Under the pieces are notes generated by a model. That model had not been told where the DNA came from, did not search any database, and worked only from the letters and a program-made list of their open reading frames with translations. Made by a program: the position numbers and the translations under genes. Positions 17,299-27,186 of a stretch of DNA of 64,000 nt are shown here, piece by piece. The first letter of the stretch is position 1. Each line of letters starts with the position of its first letter. The stretch comes from an uncultured Clostridia bacterium (GTDB lineage: Bacteria > Bacillota > Clostridia > Peptostreptococcales > Anaerovoracaceae): the NCBI GenBank assembly GCA_938049335.1, contig CALIYX010000015.1, forward strand, positions 1 through 64,000, read 5' to 3'.

Positions 17299-18738
17299 AT
17301 GAGTTACATCAAAAAAAGAAGAGCCATGCTTGTAGTAGTTCTTGTACTAAGCATCGTGCTTTCGAGCATTAGCTTGGTATCTGCTGCGAGTAGGACAGAA
17401 GATGTGTATAATCAGTATGACGCTTCTGTAAAATCAGGAAGTAGTGCTTACGGATATACAGACGGCAATAAGTGGACCGCGGTATATGAGAAGGTTCTTG
17501 GAACTAATGGAACACCGCTCACTCCAATATGGTATTCGCCTGATGGTATAAACTATTACCCAGTAGAGGTATCTAGAGAATATAGAAGTGGATACATATA
17601 TACATTCAAAGCAAATGGAGAGGTTCTTTACCAAGGACCAAGCGCTGTTATTGATCCTGCGATTATAACAAAGCTATATGATAAAAAGCTTACTAAGACT
17701 ACTTACAGCGGTACAGAAACTGTGTCCAACATAACTTTTGATGGCCCTGTAGAGGTTGAGGCTGGTGCAAATATTACTTTTGACAATGTAAAGTTTAATA
17801 ATGGGCTTACTACATACGGGATATCTAATGTATCAAACAGCACTTTTACGGATAGCACAGCTACAAACAAAGGTGATGGAGTTACATATATAACAGATTC
17901 ATATTTTGGCCATACATCTAGCTCATCAAGCTTTATGGGTAGAACAACATCAGTTGTAGGTGTTAAGGTTAAGAGTAATCGCCTTACTGATGCAATCAAA
18001 GGAAAGTCATATGAAGAAGTACTAACATTCCCTGATTTTTCTTACACATACTATCCAGGCTCATTTAGTCCTATAGTAACCACTAAGATGCACTACGACT
18101 CAATTAACATTGTAGGGGCTCTTCCTAACGGCCTAGTTGCAAGTGCTGCAAATTATGATGCTGCTAATGAAAAGACTGATGTAAATATTTCAGGAACTAC
18201 TATGGCAGAGGGAATTGATCAGAAGTTTTATGTTAATTTTAAGGAAGATGTATCAAAGCTTGATATCACAGTCCCTATGTTGATTACTGTAAATTCATAC
18301 AGCCTTGAGTATAAGGTAATAGGCGAAACCCCAAGCGGATATACTGTTCCTAATGCAGTAGTAGGCATAGGCTACAGTGAAACCATTGCCCTCGAAGCTG
18401 CTCCAAATAGAATTGAAGCGGAAAAGAACGGAGTCAACGGAGTATGGGAATTTACAGGCTGGTCTACAGACAAGGATAACCTAGATGCGACAAAGGTTAG
18501 AACCGTGGATGTAACTCAGAATACTGAAGTTTATGGCCAGTGGAAGTTCACACCAAAGTCTGATCCTTCAAATGTGAATCCTAACAGTAATGGATCTTCA
18601 CCATCTAATCAGGTGAATAAGAAAGATATAAAAAAGACTCCAAATACAGGAGACAGAAACAATTTCGGAGGATATCTTCTAATGTTAGGTGCTACTTCAG
18701 CAGCATTGGTAGTAGTTGGTAGACGCAAATTTAACTAA
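17299..18738 (+). CDS. Sortase-anchored (TPNTG) surface protein with SHIRT/InlB-B-like C-terminal repeat
   Basis: A 479-residue secreted protein. Seen: signal peptide (residues 1-29, ending SLVSA), a beta-rich N-terminal half with a parallel-strand stretch (NITFDGPVEVEAGANITFDNVKF), an Ig-like segment around 240-335, a region near 340-410 ending EFTGWSTDKDN like the InlB B-repeat/SHIRT family, then a Ser/Asn/Pro-rich wall spacer and a sorting signal: TPNTGD (447-452), hydrophobic segment, RRKFN. TPNTG is a variant of LPXTG, so a sortase should link it to the wall. Probably an adhesin or surface sensor; the ligand is unknown. Confidence 0.85.
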   Translation: MSYIKKRRAMLVVVLVLSIVLSSISLVSAASRTEDVYNQYDASVKSGSSAYGYTDGNKWTAVYEKVLGTNGTPLTPIWYSPDGINYYPVEVSREYRSGYIYTFKANGEVLYQGPSAVIDPAIITKLYDKKLTKTTYSGTETVSNITFDGPVEVEAGANITFDNVKFNNGLTTYGISNVSNSTFTDSTATNKGDGVTYITDSYFGHTSSSSSFMGRTTSVVGVKVKSNRLTDAIKGKSYEEVLTFPDFSYTYYPGSFSPIVTTKMHYDSINIVGALPNGLVASAANYDAANEKTDVNISGTTMAEGIDQKFYVNFKEDVSKLDITVPMLITVNSYSLEYKVIGETPSGYTVPNAVVGIGYSETIALEAAPNRIEAEKNGVNGVWEFTGWSTDKDNLDATKVRTVDVTQNTEVYGQWKFTPKSDPSNVNPNSNGSSPSNQVNKKDIKKTPNTGDRNNFGGYLLMLGATSAALVVVGRRKFN

Positions 18739-18801
18739 GTCACTATAAGATTAAGCATAACAGCTTAATTGGTCTAATAGCTACGTAATAATAAAATAAA
18801 T

Positions 18802-18852
18802 ACGAGGGGCCTTCAGTTATGAATTGAATTATTCTGAGACTCCTCGTTTTTT
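18802..18852 (+). terminator. Terminator after the surface-protein gene
   Basis: Stem ACGAGG.../...CCTCGT with an interrupted inner arm (CTTCAG with CTGAG), followed by TTTTTT. Confidence 0.75.
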
Positions 18853-18889
18853 ATGCCTTGGATTGTATAAGGCATTTAACTTCACAATT

Positions 18890-19327
18890 CTATTTCTTTT
18901 TCTTCTTACTCTTGTAAGGATTGTTTTTAGCAGGCTTCTTGTTTTGATAGCTGCTCTTATCAGGGCCCTGGAAAAAGTTCAGGAATCCTGTTGGATTTGC
19001 TCCCTTTCTCTGCGCGTCTCTTTCCATCTCTTCCCTGTTAATATTAGGGCCTGCACGGAAGTAGAGGAATATTCCCGATATTAAACCTGTAAATATACCG
19101 ATTCGCACATATTCTAGGCCTGTGAGCTTGTAGAATACGAACAAAAGGATTGCTAGTGAGCCTATAAAAAATGCTAGCCAGAGTTTTTCTGGAATCGCTT
19201 TGTGTATGCGACGCGAGAGATCTTCAAATTTTGGTGACTTCGCTTCTATCGCTGTAAGTACAAATATGGTGAAAAATACACCCATAAAAAGTGCGAGTAC
19301 TAAGATAATAGCTCTGAGTATAAACAT
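18890..19327 (-). CDS. Unknown small membrane protein with basic tail
   Basis: A 145-residue protein: an N-terminal TM, two further TM segments around residues 50-90, then a cytoplasmic tail ending in a Lys-rich run (NPYKSKKKKK). AGGAGAACGC precedes the ATG. No family recognised. It sits alone between convergent and same-strand genes; the basic tail may touch nucleic acid or the membrane surface, but this is speculation. Confidence 0.65.
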   Translation of the reverse strand: MFILRAIILVLALFMGVFFTIFVLTAIEAKSPKFEDLSRRIHKAIPEKLWLAFFIGSLAILLFVFYKLTGLEYVRIGIFTGLISGIFLYFRAGPNINREEMERDAQRKGANPTGFLNFFQGPDKSSYQNKKPAKNNPYKSKKKKK

Positions 19328-19366
19328 AAGCGTTCTCCTAAAAAATAATAACTAAAGATTGAATAA

Positions 19367-19389
19367 CGGGAACGCTGAACGCGTTCCCG
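19367..19389 (-). terminator. GC-rich hairpin between the symporter and the small membrane gene
   Basis: Perfect 9-bp stem CGGGAACGC/GCGTTCCCG with a 5-nt loop, about 70 bases after the symporter stop on the minus strand. No good T-run, so termination is uncertain. Confidence 0.5.
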
Positions 19390-19461
19390 CCTTATTGCGC
19401 AAGTATATACTGATTAGTGAACCTCAAAAGAAGTTTTTAAATATTTTGATCTTGTAGCCTA

Positions 19462-20874
19462 CTATTTAGCAGCTTTCTTTGCTGCCTTTGCAGCCTTATC
19501 TGCTAAGTAGTACTGTCCAGGAGTATTGAAGAACTCGTCCTGAGCCTTCTTTACCTGTGGAACCATGACAACTACTGCTATCATATTTGGAATGATGATT
19601 AGTCCTAGGAATGCATCTGTTAGAGCATATAGTACGCCAAGGTCGATTCCGAGTCCACCTACTACAGTTGCAATGATGTAAACCCAAACCCAGATCTTAC
19701 CGAATGTCATTCCGAATAGGAACTCTGCCTGTCTCTGTCCGTAGAATGTAACAACGATGATTGTTGAAAGTACGAATAGGAATACGCAGATAGCTACGAA
19801 ATAGTTAGCAAATGTTGGGTTGAAGTTCTTGCTGAATGCAGCCTGTGCTAGAGCACCAGCATCGATTCCCTTTTCTGTCCAAACGCCAGAAACCAAAACT
19901 GCTAGAGCTGTTACTGTGCAAACGATAATTGTATCAACAGTAACTTCGAATACGCCCCATAGCCCCTGTCTTACAGGGTGGTCTACGTTAGCAGCAGCAT
20001 GTCCCTGAGGAGCAGTACCCATACCAGCTTCGTTTGAGTAGCATCCACGAGCAAATCCCCATCTTAGTGCAGCACCTAGAGAAGCGCCTGCGAATCCACC
20101 AAATGCAGCTCTTCCTGTGAATGCTGATCCGAAGATCTCTGCAAATGCATTAGGAATCTGATTGAAGTTCTTAACGATGATAACTAGAGCACCTAGTAGG
20201 TAAACGATAGCCATTACTGGAACGAGCTTATCGCAAACGTCACCGATTCTCTTTACGCCGCCGATACAAACGATTGTTGTGATAATAGCTACAGCGATAG
20301 CGATTGGGAGTTCAGGAATTCCAAGTGCCATACCCTGCTTTGTTACAGATGCAGCCTGTGAAGCGATTGATGGAATAAGTTCGATCATAAGTCCGAAAGC
20401 ATAAAAAGTTCCGAAGAAGATACCGATTTTCTTTGCAAGACCACTCTTACCTAGGCCTCTGCAGTAGTAGTAAGGACCACCAACGAAATCGCCAGCTTCG
20501 TTCTTTTCTCTGTAAAGTAGACCAAGAGTTACCTCTGTGTACTTTGTAGCCATTCCGATGAATGCCATAACCCAGATCCAGAATACTGCACCAGGACCAC
20601 CAAGAGCGATAGCTACTGGAACACCAACGATGTTTGAAGCACCGATTGATGATGCAAGAGCTGTACAAGCAGCAGCGAATGGTGATACGCCATCATCTGT
20701 TTCTGGCTTTGCAAACATCTTACCAAATGTCTGTGAGCAGATATATCCGAAATGACGGAACTGTAGGAATCCTACTCTGATTGATACATAAAGACCACCA
20801 CAGCCTAGCAAAATTAGGATTGGAACTCCCCAAAACCAGTTACCAAAGGCAATTAAAGCATTGATTATAAACAT
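19462..20874 (-). CDS. Sodium:alanine/glycine symporter (AGCS family)
   Basis: A 470-residue membrane protein with about ten TM segments; AGCS signatures GFLQFRHFGYICSQTFGKMF, ALASSIGASNIVGVPVAIALGGPGAVFWIWVMA, GGPYYYCRGL and NEAGMGTAPQGHAAAN are all present. Imports alanine or glycine with Na+. The Lys/Ala-rich C-terminus (KAAKAAKKAAK) is short and cytoplasmic. AGGAG before the ATG. On the same strand as the following amidohydrolase and peptidases, matching an amino-acid scavenging role. Confidence 0.92.
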   Translation of the reverse strand: MFIINALIAFGNWFWGVPILILLGCGGLYVSIRVGFLQFRHFGYICSQTFGKMFAKPETDDGVSPFAAACTALASSIGASNIVGVPVAIALGGPGAVFWIWVMAFIGMATKYTEVTLGLLYREKNEAGDFVGGPYYYCRGLGKSGLAKKIGIFFGTFYAFGLMIELIPSIASQAASVTKQGMALGIPELPIAIAVAIITTIVCIGGVKRIGDVCDKLVPVMAIVYLLGALVIIVKNFNQIPNAFAEIFGSAFTGRAAFGGFAGASLGAALRWGFARGCYSNEAGMGTAPQGHAAANVDHPVRQGLWGVFEVTVDTIIVCTVTALAVLVSGVWTEKGIDAGALAQAAFSKNFNPTFANYFVAICVFLFVLSTIIVVTFYGQRQAEFLFGMTFGKIWVWVYIIATVVGGLGIDLGVLYALTDAFLGLIIIPNMIAVVVMVPQVKKAQDEFFNTPGQYYLADKAAKAAKKAAK

Positions 20875-20978
20875 ATGCTTCTCCTTTCTTAATAAGTAAA
20901 TGTTGATATAACTTGCGCATAGTTTATTTCATCTGTAGTTAAGCGATGTGTTTTTCTTCACCACAGAAAAAACCTAAA

Positions 20979-22625
20979 TTAATTTCTTCTATAGACTTCT
21001 TCACCTGCAAGGTAGGTATATTCAACCTTGATATCTGCTATCTCATCCTCAGGAATCTCAAAGATATTGCGGTCAATAACGACCATATCAGCGAATTTTC
21101 CTATCTCTAGCGTTCCGAGGTAGTCCTCTTGGCCAGTTCCGTAAGGAACATTCTTAGTAAACATGCAGAGCGCATCGTATACAGAAATCTTTTCCTCTGG
21201 GTGATAGCCAGTTTCTGGATAGCCGTCTAGGTCCTTGCGGGTAACAGCTGCGTAGATTCCGTGCCATGGAGAAAAACTCTCGACAGGACAATCTGAGCCG
21301 CCTAAAAGTCTTAGACCTTTTTCTATATAAGTCTTCCACTGATAGCTGTGTGCTGCTCTTTCGGCTCCTACTCTCTCCTCAATCCAGTGGAGGTCAGTAG
21401 CTAGGAAGATTGGCTGAATGTCAACTATTATAGGAAGCCTGCTCATACGCTCAATCAAATCTGGATTTGCCATCTGCGCATGAATAATTCTAAACGGATC
21501 TCGATTTGCCTGCTCTTCCTCTGTCATTCCATGCTCTTTGCTCTTTGCAAGGGCATATTCAACACCAGTTAGAACGCAGTCAAGGCCTTTGTCTCCGATG
21601 CAGTGGACAGCTGGCTGAAGCCCCATCTCGTAGGCTGTGAGCATCTTTTCGTTTAGCTCTTCCTGAGTCTGAACGAGAAGTCCGTCTGTATCAGCAGCAT
21701 CGCTGTAAGGTTCAAAAAGCTTGGCTGAGCGAGAACCGAGTGAACCATCAGAAAAAATCTTATATCCACCATATCTAACCTTGAGGTATGGATTTTTCAT
21801 TTCTCTCTTGGTCAGATATGGCTTGTTATACAATGTGTCGAGGTAGATGCTAACTCTGAGAGGGAGCTTTCCTTCGTGATCGAGTTTTAGGTAGTCATCA
21901 AAGCTTTCGGTGTACTTCCAAATATCGGCTGCATATGTATGGATTGCAGTGAGTCCGACTGAAGAGGCTTCTGCCAAGGCTCTATCCATGAGCTCGGTTT
22001 TGACCTCTGGAATCTTTGTTGGATCAGGGATTAGGTCATCAAAGATCTTTGTTGCCTGCTCTCTTAGGATTCCGTTTGGATGTCCGTCTGCTTCTAGCTC
22101 TACAACACCGCCTTCACCAAAGTCATAGCCCTTGCCTATACCTGCCTTTTCTAGGGCAAGTGTGTTTGCAACTCCCGTGTGCAGGCAAACTCTCTTTATC
22201 ATAATAGGATGTTTTTTGCTCGCTTCGTCGAGCCAGTGTCTTGTTGGAATCTCATCCTCGCAGTCGTTCCATTTTGACTGGTCAAAGTTATTTCCTCTAA
22301 TCCACTCGCCTTCTGGCGTTTCAGCCGCCTTCGCCTTGAGTCGCTCTAGGGCTTCTGCCTTTGATTTAACTCCGCCAAGGTCCACTGTTGTGAAGGTCTG
22401 GCAGTAAGCGAAGAAGTGTAGGTGAGCATCTCCAAGGCCAGGAAGCATTACCTTTCCGTCAAGGTCGATGACTTCATCTGCATCAAAGCCAGCTTGCGCA
22501 CTCCTATTATCACCGATGAAGGCGATTTTACCATCTTTGATGGCTAGAGCTTCATAGTATGAGCCCTCTGCCTCCATCGAATAGATTTTTCCATTTATAA
22601 AAAGTTTGTCTGCGTGAGCTCTCAT
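20979..22625 (-). CDS. Amidohydrolase family 3 (YtcJ-like), second copy
   Basis: A 548-residue paralogue of the enzyme at 8686-10326. Seen: VMLPGLGDAHLHFF (HxH), FSDGSLGSRSAKLFEPYSD, HCIGDKGLD, IIHAQMAN, and LLGGSDCPVESFSPWHGIYAAVTRKD. All metal-binding positions appear intact. GAGGAG precedes the ATG. Upstream of the Na+/alanine symporter and downstream of two RocB-like M20 peptidases on the same strand, again linking this family to amino-acid derivative breakdown. Confidence 0.85.
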   Translation of the reverse strand: MRAHADKLFINGKIYSMEAEGSYYEALAIKDGKIAFIGDNRSAQAGFDADEVIDLDGKVMLPGLGDAHLHFFAYCQTFTTVDLGGVKSKAEALERLKAKAAETPEGEWIRGNNFDQSKWNDCEDEIPTRHWLDEASKKHPIMIKRVCLHTGVANTLALEKAGIGKGYDFGEGGVVELEADGHPNGILREQATKIFDDLIPDPTKIPEVKTELMDRALAEASSVGLTAIHTYAADIWKYTESFDDYLKLDHEGKLPLRVSIYLDTLYNKPYLTKREMKNPYLKVRYGGYKIFSDGSLGSRSAKLFEPYSDAADTDGLLVQTQEELNEKMLTAYEMGLQPAVHCIGDKGLDCVLTGVEYALAKSKEHGMTEEEQANRDPFRIIHAQMANPDLIERMSRLPIIVDIQPIFLATDLHWIEERVGAERAAHSYQWKTYIEKGLRLLGGSDCPVESFSPWHGIYAAVTRKDLDGYPETGYHPEEKISVYDALCMFTKNVPYGTGQEDYLGTLEIGKFADMVVIDRNIFEIPEDEIADIKVEYTYLAGEEVYRRN

Positions 22626-22654
22626 TTTGATCTCCTCAAAATCTTTGGTTTATC

Positions 22655-24319
22655 CTATTTTAGTAGGTTAAGTATTGTCTGATAAACTAGCTCAGGGGTG
22701 TACTCAAATGTAAATCTTGTCTCGATTCTCTCTGTGTACTTGTGAGCATCCTTTCCTACAGTTCCGATATCTACTACAGGTAGGTCTAGAACCTGCATAT
22801 CAGCTAGTGGAAGTGAGTAAATCTTACCTTCGCCGTAACCAGGTGTGTTTAGCTCGAATCTCTCAATTACTGCAGGATCCTTAGGAGCTGCACCATAGCT
22901 TAGGTCTGAAATGCAAGGTAGGAACTTCTTGCTGATTAGCTGATAATCGAATGCTGGATCAGCCTTAACGCTTGCAACTGCACCGTTTACTGCATCGATA
23001 AGAGCCTTGCCCTTTGCTGTGCTATCATCAACATGGATGTGTGGATAGTAAGGTGGTGTGAAGTAAACTACTAGGATAGGGTCCTTATCTGACCATAGGT
23101 CGTGAACGAAGTCAACAATCTTAAGTGACTTGTCTCTAACATCGATAGTAGTATCCTTCTTTAGCTTCTCGATGTATGCTGCAACCTTTGCATCTAGCTC
23201 GTCTCCAAGCTCTGCCTTAACTGCCTTGTATAGCTCGTCGTAAGTGAATGTTCTTGCAACCCATGGCTGCTTTCTGAACTCTCTGCCTACCATGTCGCAG
23301 TACATAGCATATCTTTCATTTAGTGTGTCAACAACCTGCTGGAAGCACTCGTGGCCTGCGTTCTTCATCTTTGTTAGAACCTGGTCAGGTGTTGAGTCGT
23401 GAGTTGCGTAGTTGAGCATCAAAACAGCCTTGTTTGCAATCTGTACAGAGTACTCTGTCTTGAGGTCTCTCTGCTTTAGTGTGATAGGAGGAAGTGTTAC
23501 TTCTCCGTCAACTGTATCGCTGAACTCAGGGTTTAGGTTGATTCTCTGTGTTAGCTGTGATGCAATCTGGTTAGGGTCAAGTCCATCAAATGACTCACCT
23601 ACGTGAGTTTCCTTACCTACGATGTAGAATGTAGGCATGATTTTACCAACTGTTCCTACATAGATGTACTTCATTGGGTCGCCTGGGTATGCAGGTGCCA
23701 TGTAGTCTGTATCTATCATAGCTATGTAGTCATAGCCCTTTTCCTTCTTGAGGTTAACAAGGTGAGGAACAAAGTTAAGCATTCCGCCTGAGTTTCCTTC
23801 TTCGTCACAAACTGCAGCGTAGATTAGGTTTCCTTCAAAGTTTGCTAGGTCCTTGCTGATTTCTTCCATGATAGCGATGATGATAGCATCACCAGACTTC
23901 ATATCAAAGAGTCCACGACCGAACATGTACTTTCCGGACTCGAGGTCTTCTCTTACTTCCTCAGGAAGCTTTAGCTCGCGGAATCTCTCAATTAGCTCTG
24001 CTGGCTGAGTTGAGTACTCTTTAAGTGGGCCGTAGTCGGAAATACCAACTGTATCAAAGTGTCCGATGAGAACGATGGTCTTATCAGAAGGCTTCTTCTC
24101 ACCATTAAGTTCTGCAACAACAATCTTTCTGCCGATTAAATCGTCCTTAAGGTCGATGTAGTAAAGCTTCTCAGGGTTTTTCTTATAGTAATCGATCTCG
24201 CTCATGGTGTCGTAGATCTTTTCCGCCATAACGATTTCGCCCTCTGTGTCGACAACGCTCTGCACTGAAGTAAAGTCGATGGACATTTCCTCAATACGCT
24301 TTCTTACATATTCGTTCAT
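22655..24319 (-). CDS. M20-family peptidase, RocB-like
   Basis: About 554 residues with M20 metal motifs LIGHFDTVG, GRGLFDMKSG and VCDEEGNSGG, and the long form with VREDLESGKYMFGRG typical of RocB-type arginine-utilisation proteins. RocB's true reaction is not established; M20 enzymes hydrolyse dipeptides or N-acyl amino acids. Upstream codons include the ribosome site GGGAGG, so the start is ATG 24319 rather than the in-frame ATG 24346. Follows a second RocB-like gene by about 125 bases. Confidence 0.85.
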   Translation of the reverse strand: MNEYVRKRIEEMSIDFTSVQSVVDTEGEIVMAEKIYDTMSEIDYYKKNPEKLYYIDLKDDLIGRKIVVAELNGEKKPSDKTIVLIGHFDTVGISDYGPLKEYSTQPAELIERFRELKLPEEVREDLESGKYMFGRGLFDMKSGDAIIIAIMEEISKDLANFEGNLIYAAVCDEEGNSGGMLNFVPHLVNLKKEKGYDYIAMIDTDYMAPAYPGDPMKYIYVGTVGKIMPTFYIVGKETHVGESFDGLDPNQIASQLTQRINLNPEFSDTVDGEVTLPPITLKQRDLKTEYSVQIANKAVLMLNYATHDSTPDQVLTKMKNAGHECFQQVVDTLNERYAMYCDMVGREFRKQPWVARTFTYDELYKAVKAELGDELDAKVAAYIEKLKKDTTIDVRDKSLKIVDFVHDLWSDKDPILVVYFTPPYYPHIHVDDSTAKGKALIDAVNGAVASVKADPAFDYQLISKKFLPCISDLSYGAAPKDPAVIERFELNTPGYGEGKIYSLPLADMQVLDLPVVDIGTVGKDAHKYTERIETRFTFEYTPELVYQTILNLLK

Positions 24320-24443
24320 TTTTTTCCTCCCATTGTTTAAATGCATATATTCAAGAGCCCTAATTTGACCCTTAAAAACAATATCTTACTGGCAAGCAAT
24401 AGCCTGCCCAAATGCCGATTGGCTTCTTACATCAAAGCGAGCT

Positions 24444-26081
24444 CTAGTTCTCCCAAGCAAACTCGATAACGCTCTGAATCATCTCTGGCATAACCTCAAA
24501 GAGGCTGCGTTTATTAACGCGCTCCGACCACTGGTGATATTCTCTGCCGATAGGTCCGTATAGGATAGAAGGCACCGAGATTTCTTTGATCGCCTCAAAG
24601 TCAAGGCTGTATGCGCTTCCCCACATAGGGTAGTTAGCTGTTATCTCATCAAAGTCTAGGTCTGGAATTGATGTGTAGCTGTTATCGGAGATTCCAGTGA
24701 AGTAGTGCTCAGATGTCAAGGCCTGTCCAAACCTCTCCTCTGAAAGTTTCTTAGCAAACTCGAAAACCTTGCTTCCGTAGCCCTCGCGGCCTTCAATCTG
24801 GTCACTGTGAGTTGCAGGATAATATGGTGGAGCCATTCCTATCAAAACGACTGGCTGCTTTATGTCCGCATAGCTCAAAAGTTTATCCATAAGGTAGATA
24901 GTAGCATCTGGATAACTCTTTCCCTTGACAACCATATCCCTAGCCTGATCGTAGAGCTTATTGTAGAACTCATCAAAGGCAGCGCCATCCTTTTCGCGTA
25001 GTTTGTCGCATAGCTCAGAAACCGTGTAGACGCAGTTTGGATAGTAGATTTTCTCCTTGGTCTCAAAGCGGTTGTGCTTCTTGAACTCCTGATACTGAGC
25101 ATTAAGCTTATTAACCTCTTCATCAAAAACCTCAACGCAGATTTTCTTTAGCTTTGCAAGTGTCTCAGAAATTGTTGTCTTGAAGCTTAACACTGTCATG
25201 TATCCGCTTGAGCGGAACGGTAGAGAAACATCGTAGGTCTCTTTGATATCTCTCATATATTGCCAGTTTAGCGGCATTGAGGACTCATCCTCATAGACAT
25301 CTACAAACTCTAGGCTACCTCCCGTCCTTTGGTATATTCCGGCTAGCATGTTGAGTGATGACATACCGTTATAGCAGTGACCGATGTGAGCAACAGCTCC
25401 CTGAGTCATAATAACTGGCATAGTTTTTCCGATTGAACCTAGCGAGAGAACCTGTGCAGGTCCATCCTCAGATGCTGGCTCTGGATCTATCAAAAGCTTA
25501 AAGTTCAGTGAATATTTATTCTTAAGCTCTAGATACTTTGGCATTATGGCTCTCATTCCTGCTGAGTAGCATTCCTCATCTGCAACTGCAGAAAAGAGGT
25601 AGGAGCCTTCTAGCTTGCCTTCTTGGGCGAGCTTTGCATATTTCTCTAGGAGAACCATGGCAATTGCGATACCGCCCTTCATATCAGCTGCTCCGCGACC
25701 CCAAAGCCATTCGCCTGACTCAAGGTCTTTTCTCTGAACCTCGTTCAAATCCTTAGTAGCAAGCTTAGCCTCTAGTTCAGGGCCTAGTGTGAAGGCAAGC
25801 GGCTCTGCATCGCCGTATACTTCAGTAGAAACTACATCTATATGCCCTGAAAGAATTACAGTATTTGGGCTCTTACCTAAAACAAGTGCGTATGGGACCG
25901 TGCGTCCGAAGGGATCGTTTGGTATCTCATATGCACCGCATAGCTCAGGATGCTCCTGGAAATAGGGTATCTGCTTGATAAAATCATTGACATATACTGA
26001 GGCCGACGGCTCTTTTGGCGTGCTACTGATGCTTTCGCAGGCAACGAGCTTAGTTAGAACCTCTAGAATTCTGTCTTTCAT
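24444..26081 (-). CDS. M20-family peptidase, RocB-like, second copy
   Basis: About 545 residues with LSGHIDVVS, WGRGAADMKGG and VADEECYSAG metal-binding motifs, and the RocB-type C-terminus (IGREYHQWSERVN). Clearly related to, but diverged from, the neighbour at 22655. AAAGGAG lies directly against an upstream ATG (26090) and nine bases before ATG 26081, so 26081 is the better start. First gene of the minus-strand amino-acid cluster, divergent from an amino-acid ABC importer. Confidence 0.85.
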   Translation of the reverse strand: MKDRILEVLTKLVACESISSTPKEPSASVYVNDFIKQIPYFQEHPELCGAYEIPNDPFGRTVPYALVLGKSPNTVILSGHIDVVSTEVYGDAEPLAFTLGPELEAKLATKDLNEVQRKDLESGEWLWGRGAADMKGGIAIAMVLLEKYAKLAQEGKLEGSYLFSAVADEECYSAGMRAIMPKYLELKNKYSLNFKLLIDPEPASEDGPAQVLSLGSIGKTMPVIMTQGAVAHIGHCYNGMSSLNMLAGIYQRTGGSLEFVDVYEDESSMPLNWQYMRDIKETYDVSLPFRSSGYMTVLSFKTTISETLAKLKKICVEVFDEEVNKLNAQYQEFKKHNRFETKEKIYYPNCVYTVSELCDKLREKDGAAFDEFYNKLYDQARDMVVKGKSYPDATIYLMDKLLSYADIKQPVVLIGMAPPYYPATHSDQIEGREGYGSKVFEFAKKLSEERFGQALTSEHYFTGISDNSYTSIPDLDFDEITANYPMWGSAYSLDFEAIKEISVPSILYGPIGREYHQWSERVNKRSLFEVMPEMIQSVIEFAWEN

Positions 26082-26111
26082 ATAAATCATCTCCTTTATC
26101 TATTAGTATGC

Positions 26112-26120
26112 ATTATAACA
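26112..26120 (-). promoter_or_regulatory. Extended -10 promoter of the RocB-like cluster
   Basis: Minus-strand TGTTATAAT (TGn-TATAAT) about 30 bases before the ATG at 26081. No good -35 box. Confidence 0.55.
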
Positions 26121-26303
26121 TAGATGAGACTAGCTAATCCACCTTGTTTCTAATTATTCAAAACGCATAGATTCAAACTATTAATATAAGCAGAAAATAA
26201 CAATGTTTTTAATCATTATTTGTGTTTTATACTTGTAAAGCACTAAAATGACAGGGCTTTTTAAAAACTTTATACATAAAAAAGGAAAAATATAAATTAA
26301 TGC

Positions 26304-26332
26304 TTGCATAAATATAAATGATAATGTATAAT
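26304..26332 (+). promoter_or_regulatory. Promoter of the amino-acid ABC importer
   Basis: TTGCAT (26304-26309), 17 bp, TATAAT (26327-26332). Confidence 0.7.
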
Positions 26333-26395
26333 TACGCCATGATAAAAATTCTATTTTAGGAATATGTATAAAATTACTTGAGAGGGGAAAGCGAA

Positions 26396-27184
26396 ATGAA
26401 AGGAAAGAATTTACTTAAGAAAACGGTAGTGCTTACAGTCGCTCTAGCAATGGTAGTCGGAGTGACAGCGTGTGGAAAAAAGAAGAATTATGATAACAAG
26501 GAAAAGAAAACCTATGTTGTTGGTACGGAGCCGACCTTTGCACCATTTGATACAACAGATGCAGATGGAAACATCGTAGGCTTTGATATGGACCTTATGA
26601 AGGCAATTGGAAAGGATCAGGGCTTTGATGTTGAGTTTAAGTCATTTGGCTTTGATGCTCTTATCCCGGCAGTAAACGCTAAGAACTGTGATGTTATCGC
26701 AGCTGGCATGACTGCAAACGAAGATCGTGTTAAAAAGGTTGATTTCTCAAATACATATTATGACAGCGGAAATGCAGTTCTAGTAAAGTCAGACAACACA
26801 ACTATTAAGGGAATCGATGACCTTACTCCAGATATGATTGTTGCAGTTCAGATTGGTACAACAGGTGCTGATAAGGCAAACGAGCTAAAGGAACAGGGCA
26901 AAATCAAAGATGTTAAGGTTAACGACGGCGTGGATACATGTCTTCTTCAGGTTAAAAACGGCGACGTGGATGCTTTGATAATCGATAAGCCAGTTGCAGA
27001 CCGCGCAGTTAAGGCAAACAAGGCATTCAAGACGGTTGGAGAGACTCTAGACGCTGAGTCATATGCTTTTGCAGTAGCAAAGGGCGACAAAGAACTTCTC
27101 GAAAAAATCAATAAGGGTCTTGAAAACATCAAAAAGGATGGAACATACGAGAAGCTATACAAGAAGTGGTTTGAGGGAAAATAA
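26396..27184 (+). CDS. Amino-acid ABC transporter substrate-binding lipoprotein
   Basis: About 262 residues: signal peptide with lipobox VTAC, then an SBP-family-3 fold (YVVGTEPTFAPFDTTDADGNIVGFDMDLMKAIG, QIGTTGADKANELKEQ, NGDVDALIIDKPVADRAV). The frame opens at TTG 26378, but GAGGGG lies before ATG 26396, the chosen start. Binds a polar amino acid such as Gln, Arg or cystine; specificity cannot be read. First gene of a three-gene importer. Confidence 0.9.
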   Translation: MKGKNLLKKTVVLTVALAMVVGVTACGKKKNYDNKEKKTYVVGTEPTFAPFDTTDADGNIVGFDMDLMKAIGKDQGFDVEFKSFGFDALIPAVNAKNCDVIAAGMTANEDRVKKVDFSNTYYDSGNAVLVKSDNTTIKGIDDLTPDMIVAVQIGTTGADKANELKEQGKIKDVKVNDGVDTCLLQVKNGDVDALIIDKPVADRAVKANKAFKTVGETLDAESYAFAVAKGDKELLEKINKGLENIKKDGTYEKLYKKWFEGK

Positions 27185-27186
27185 GT

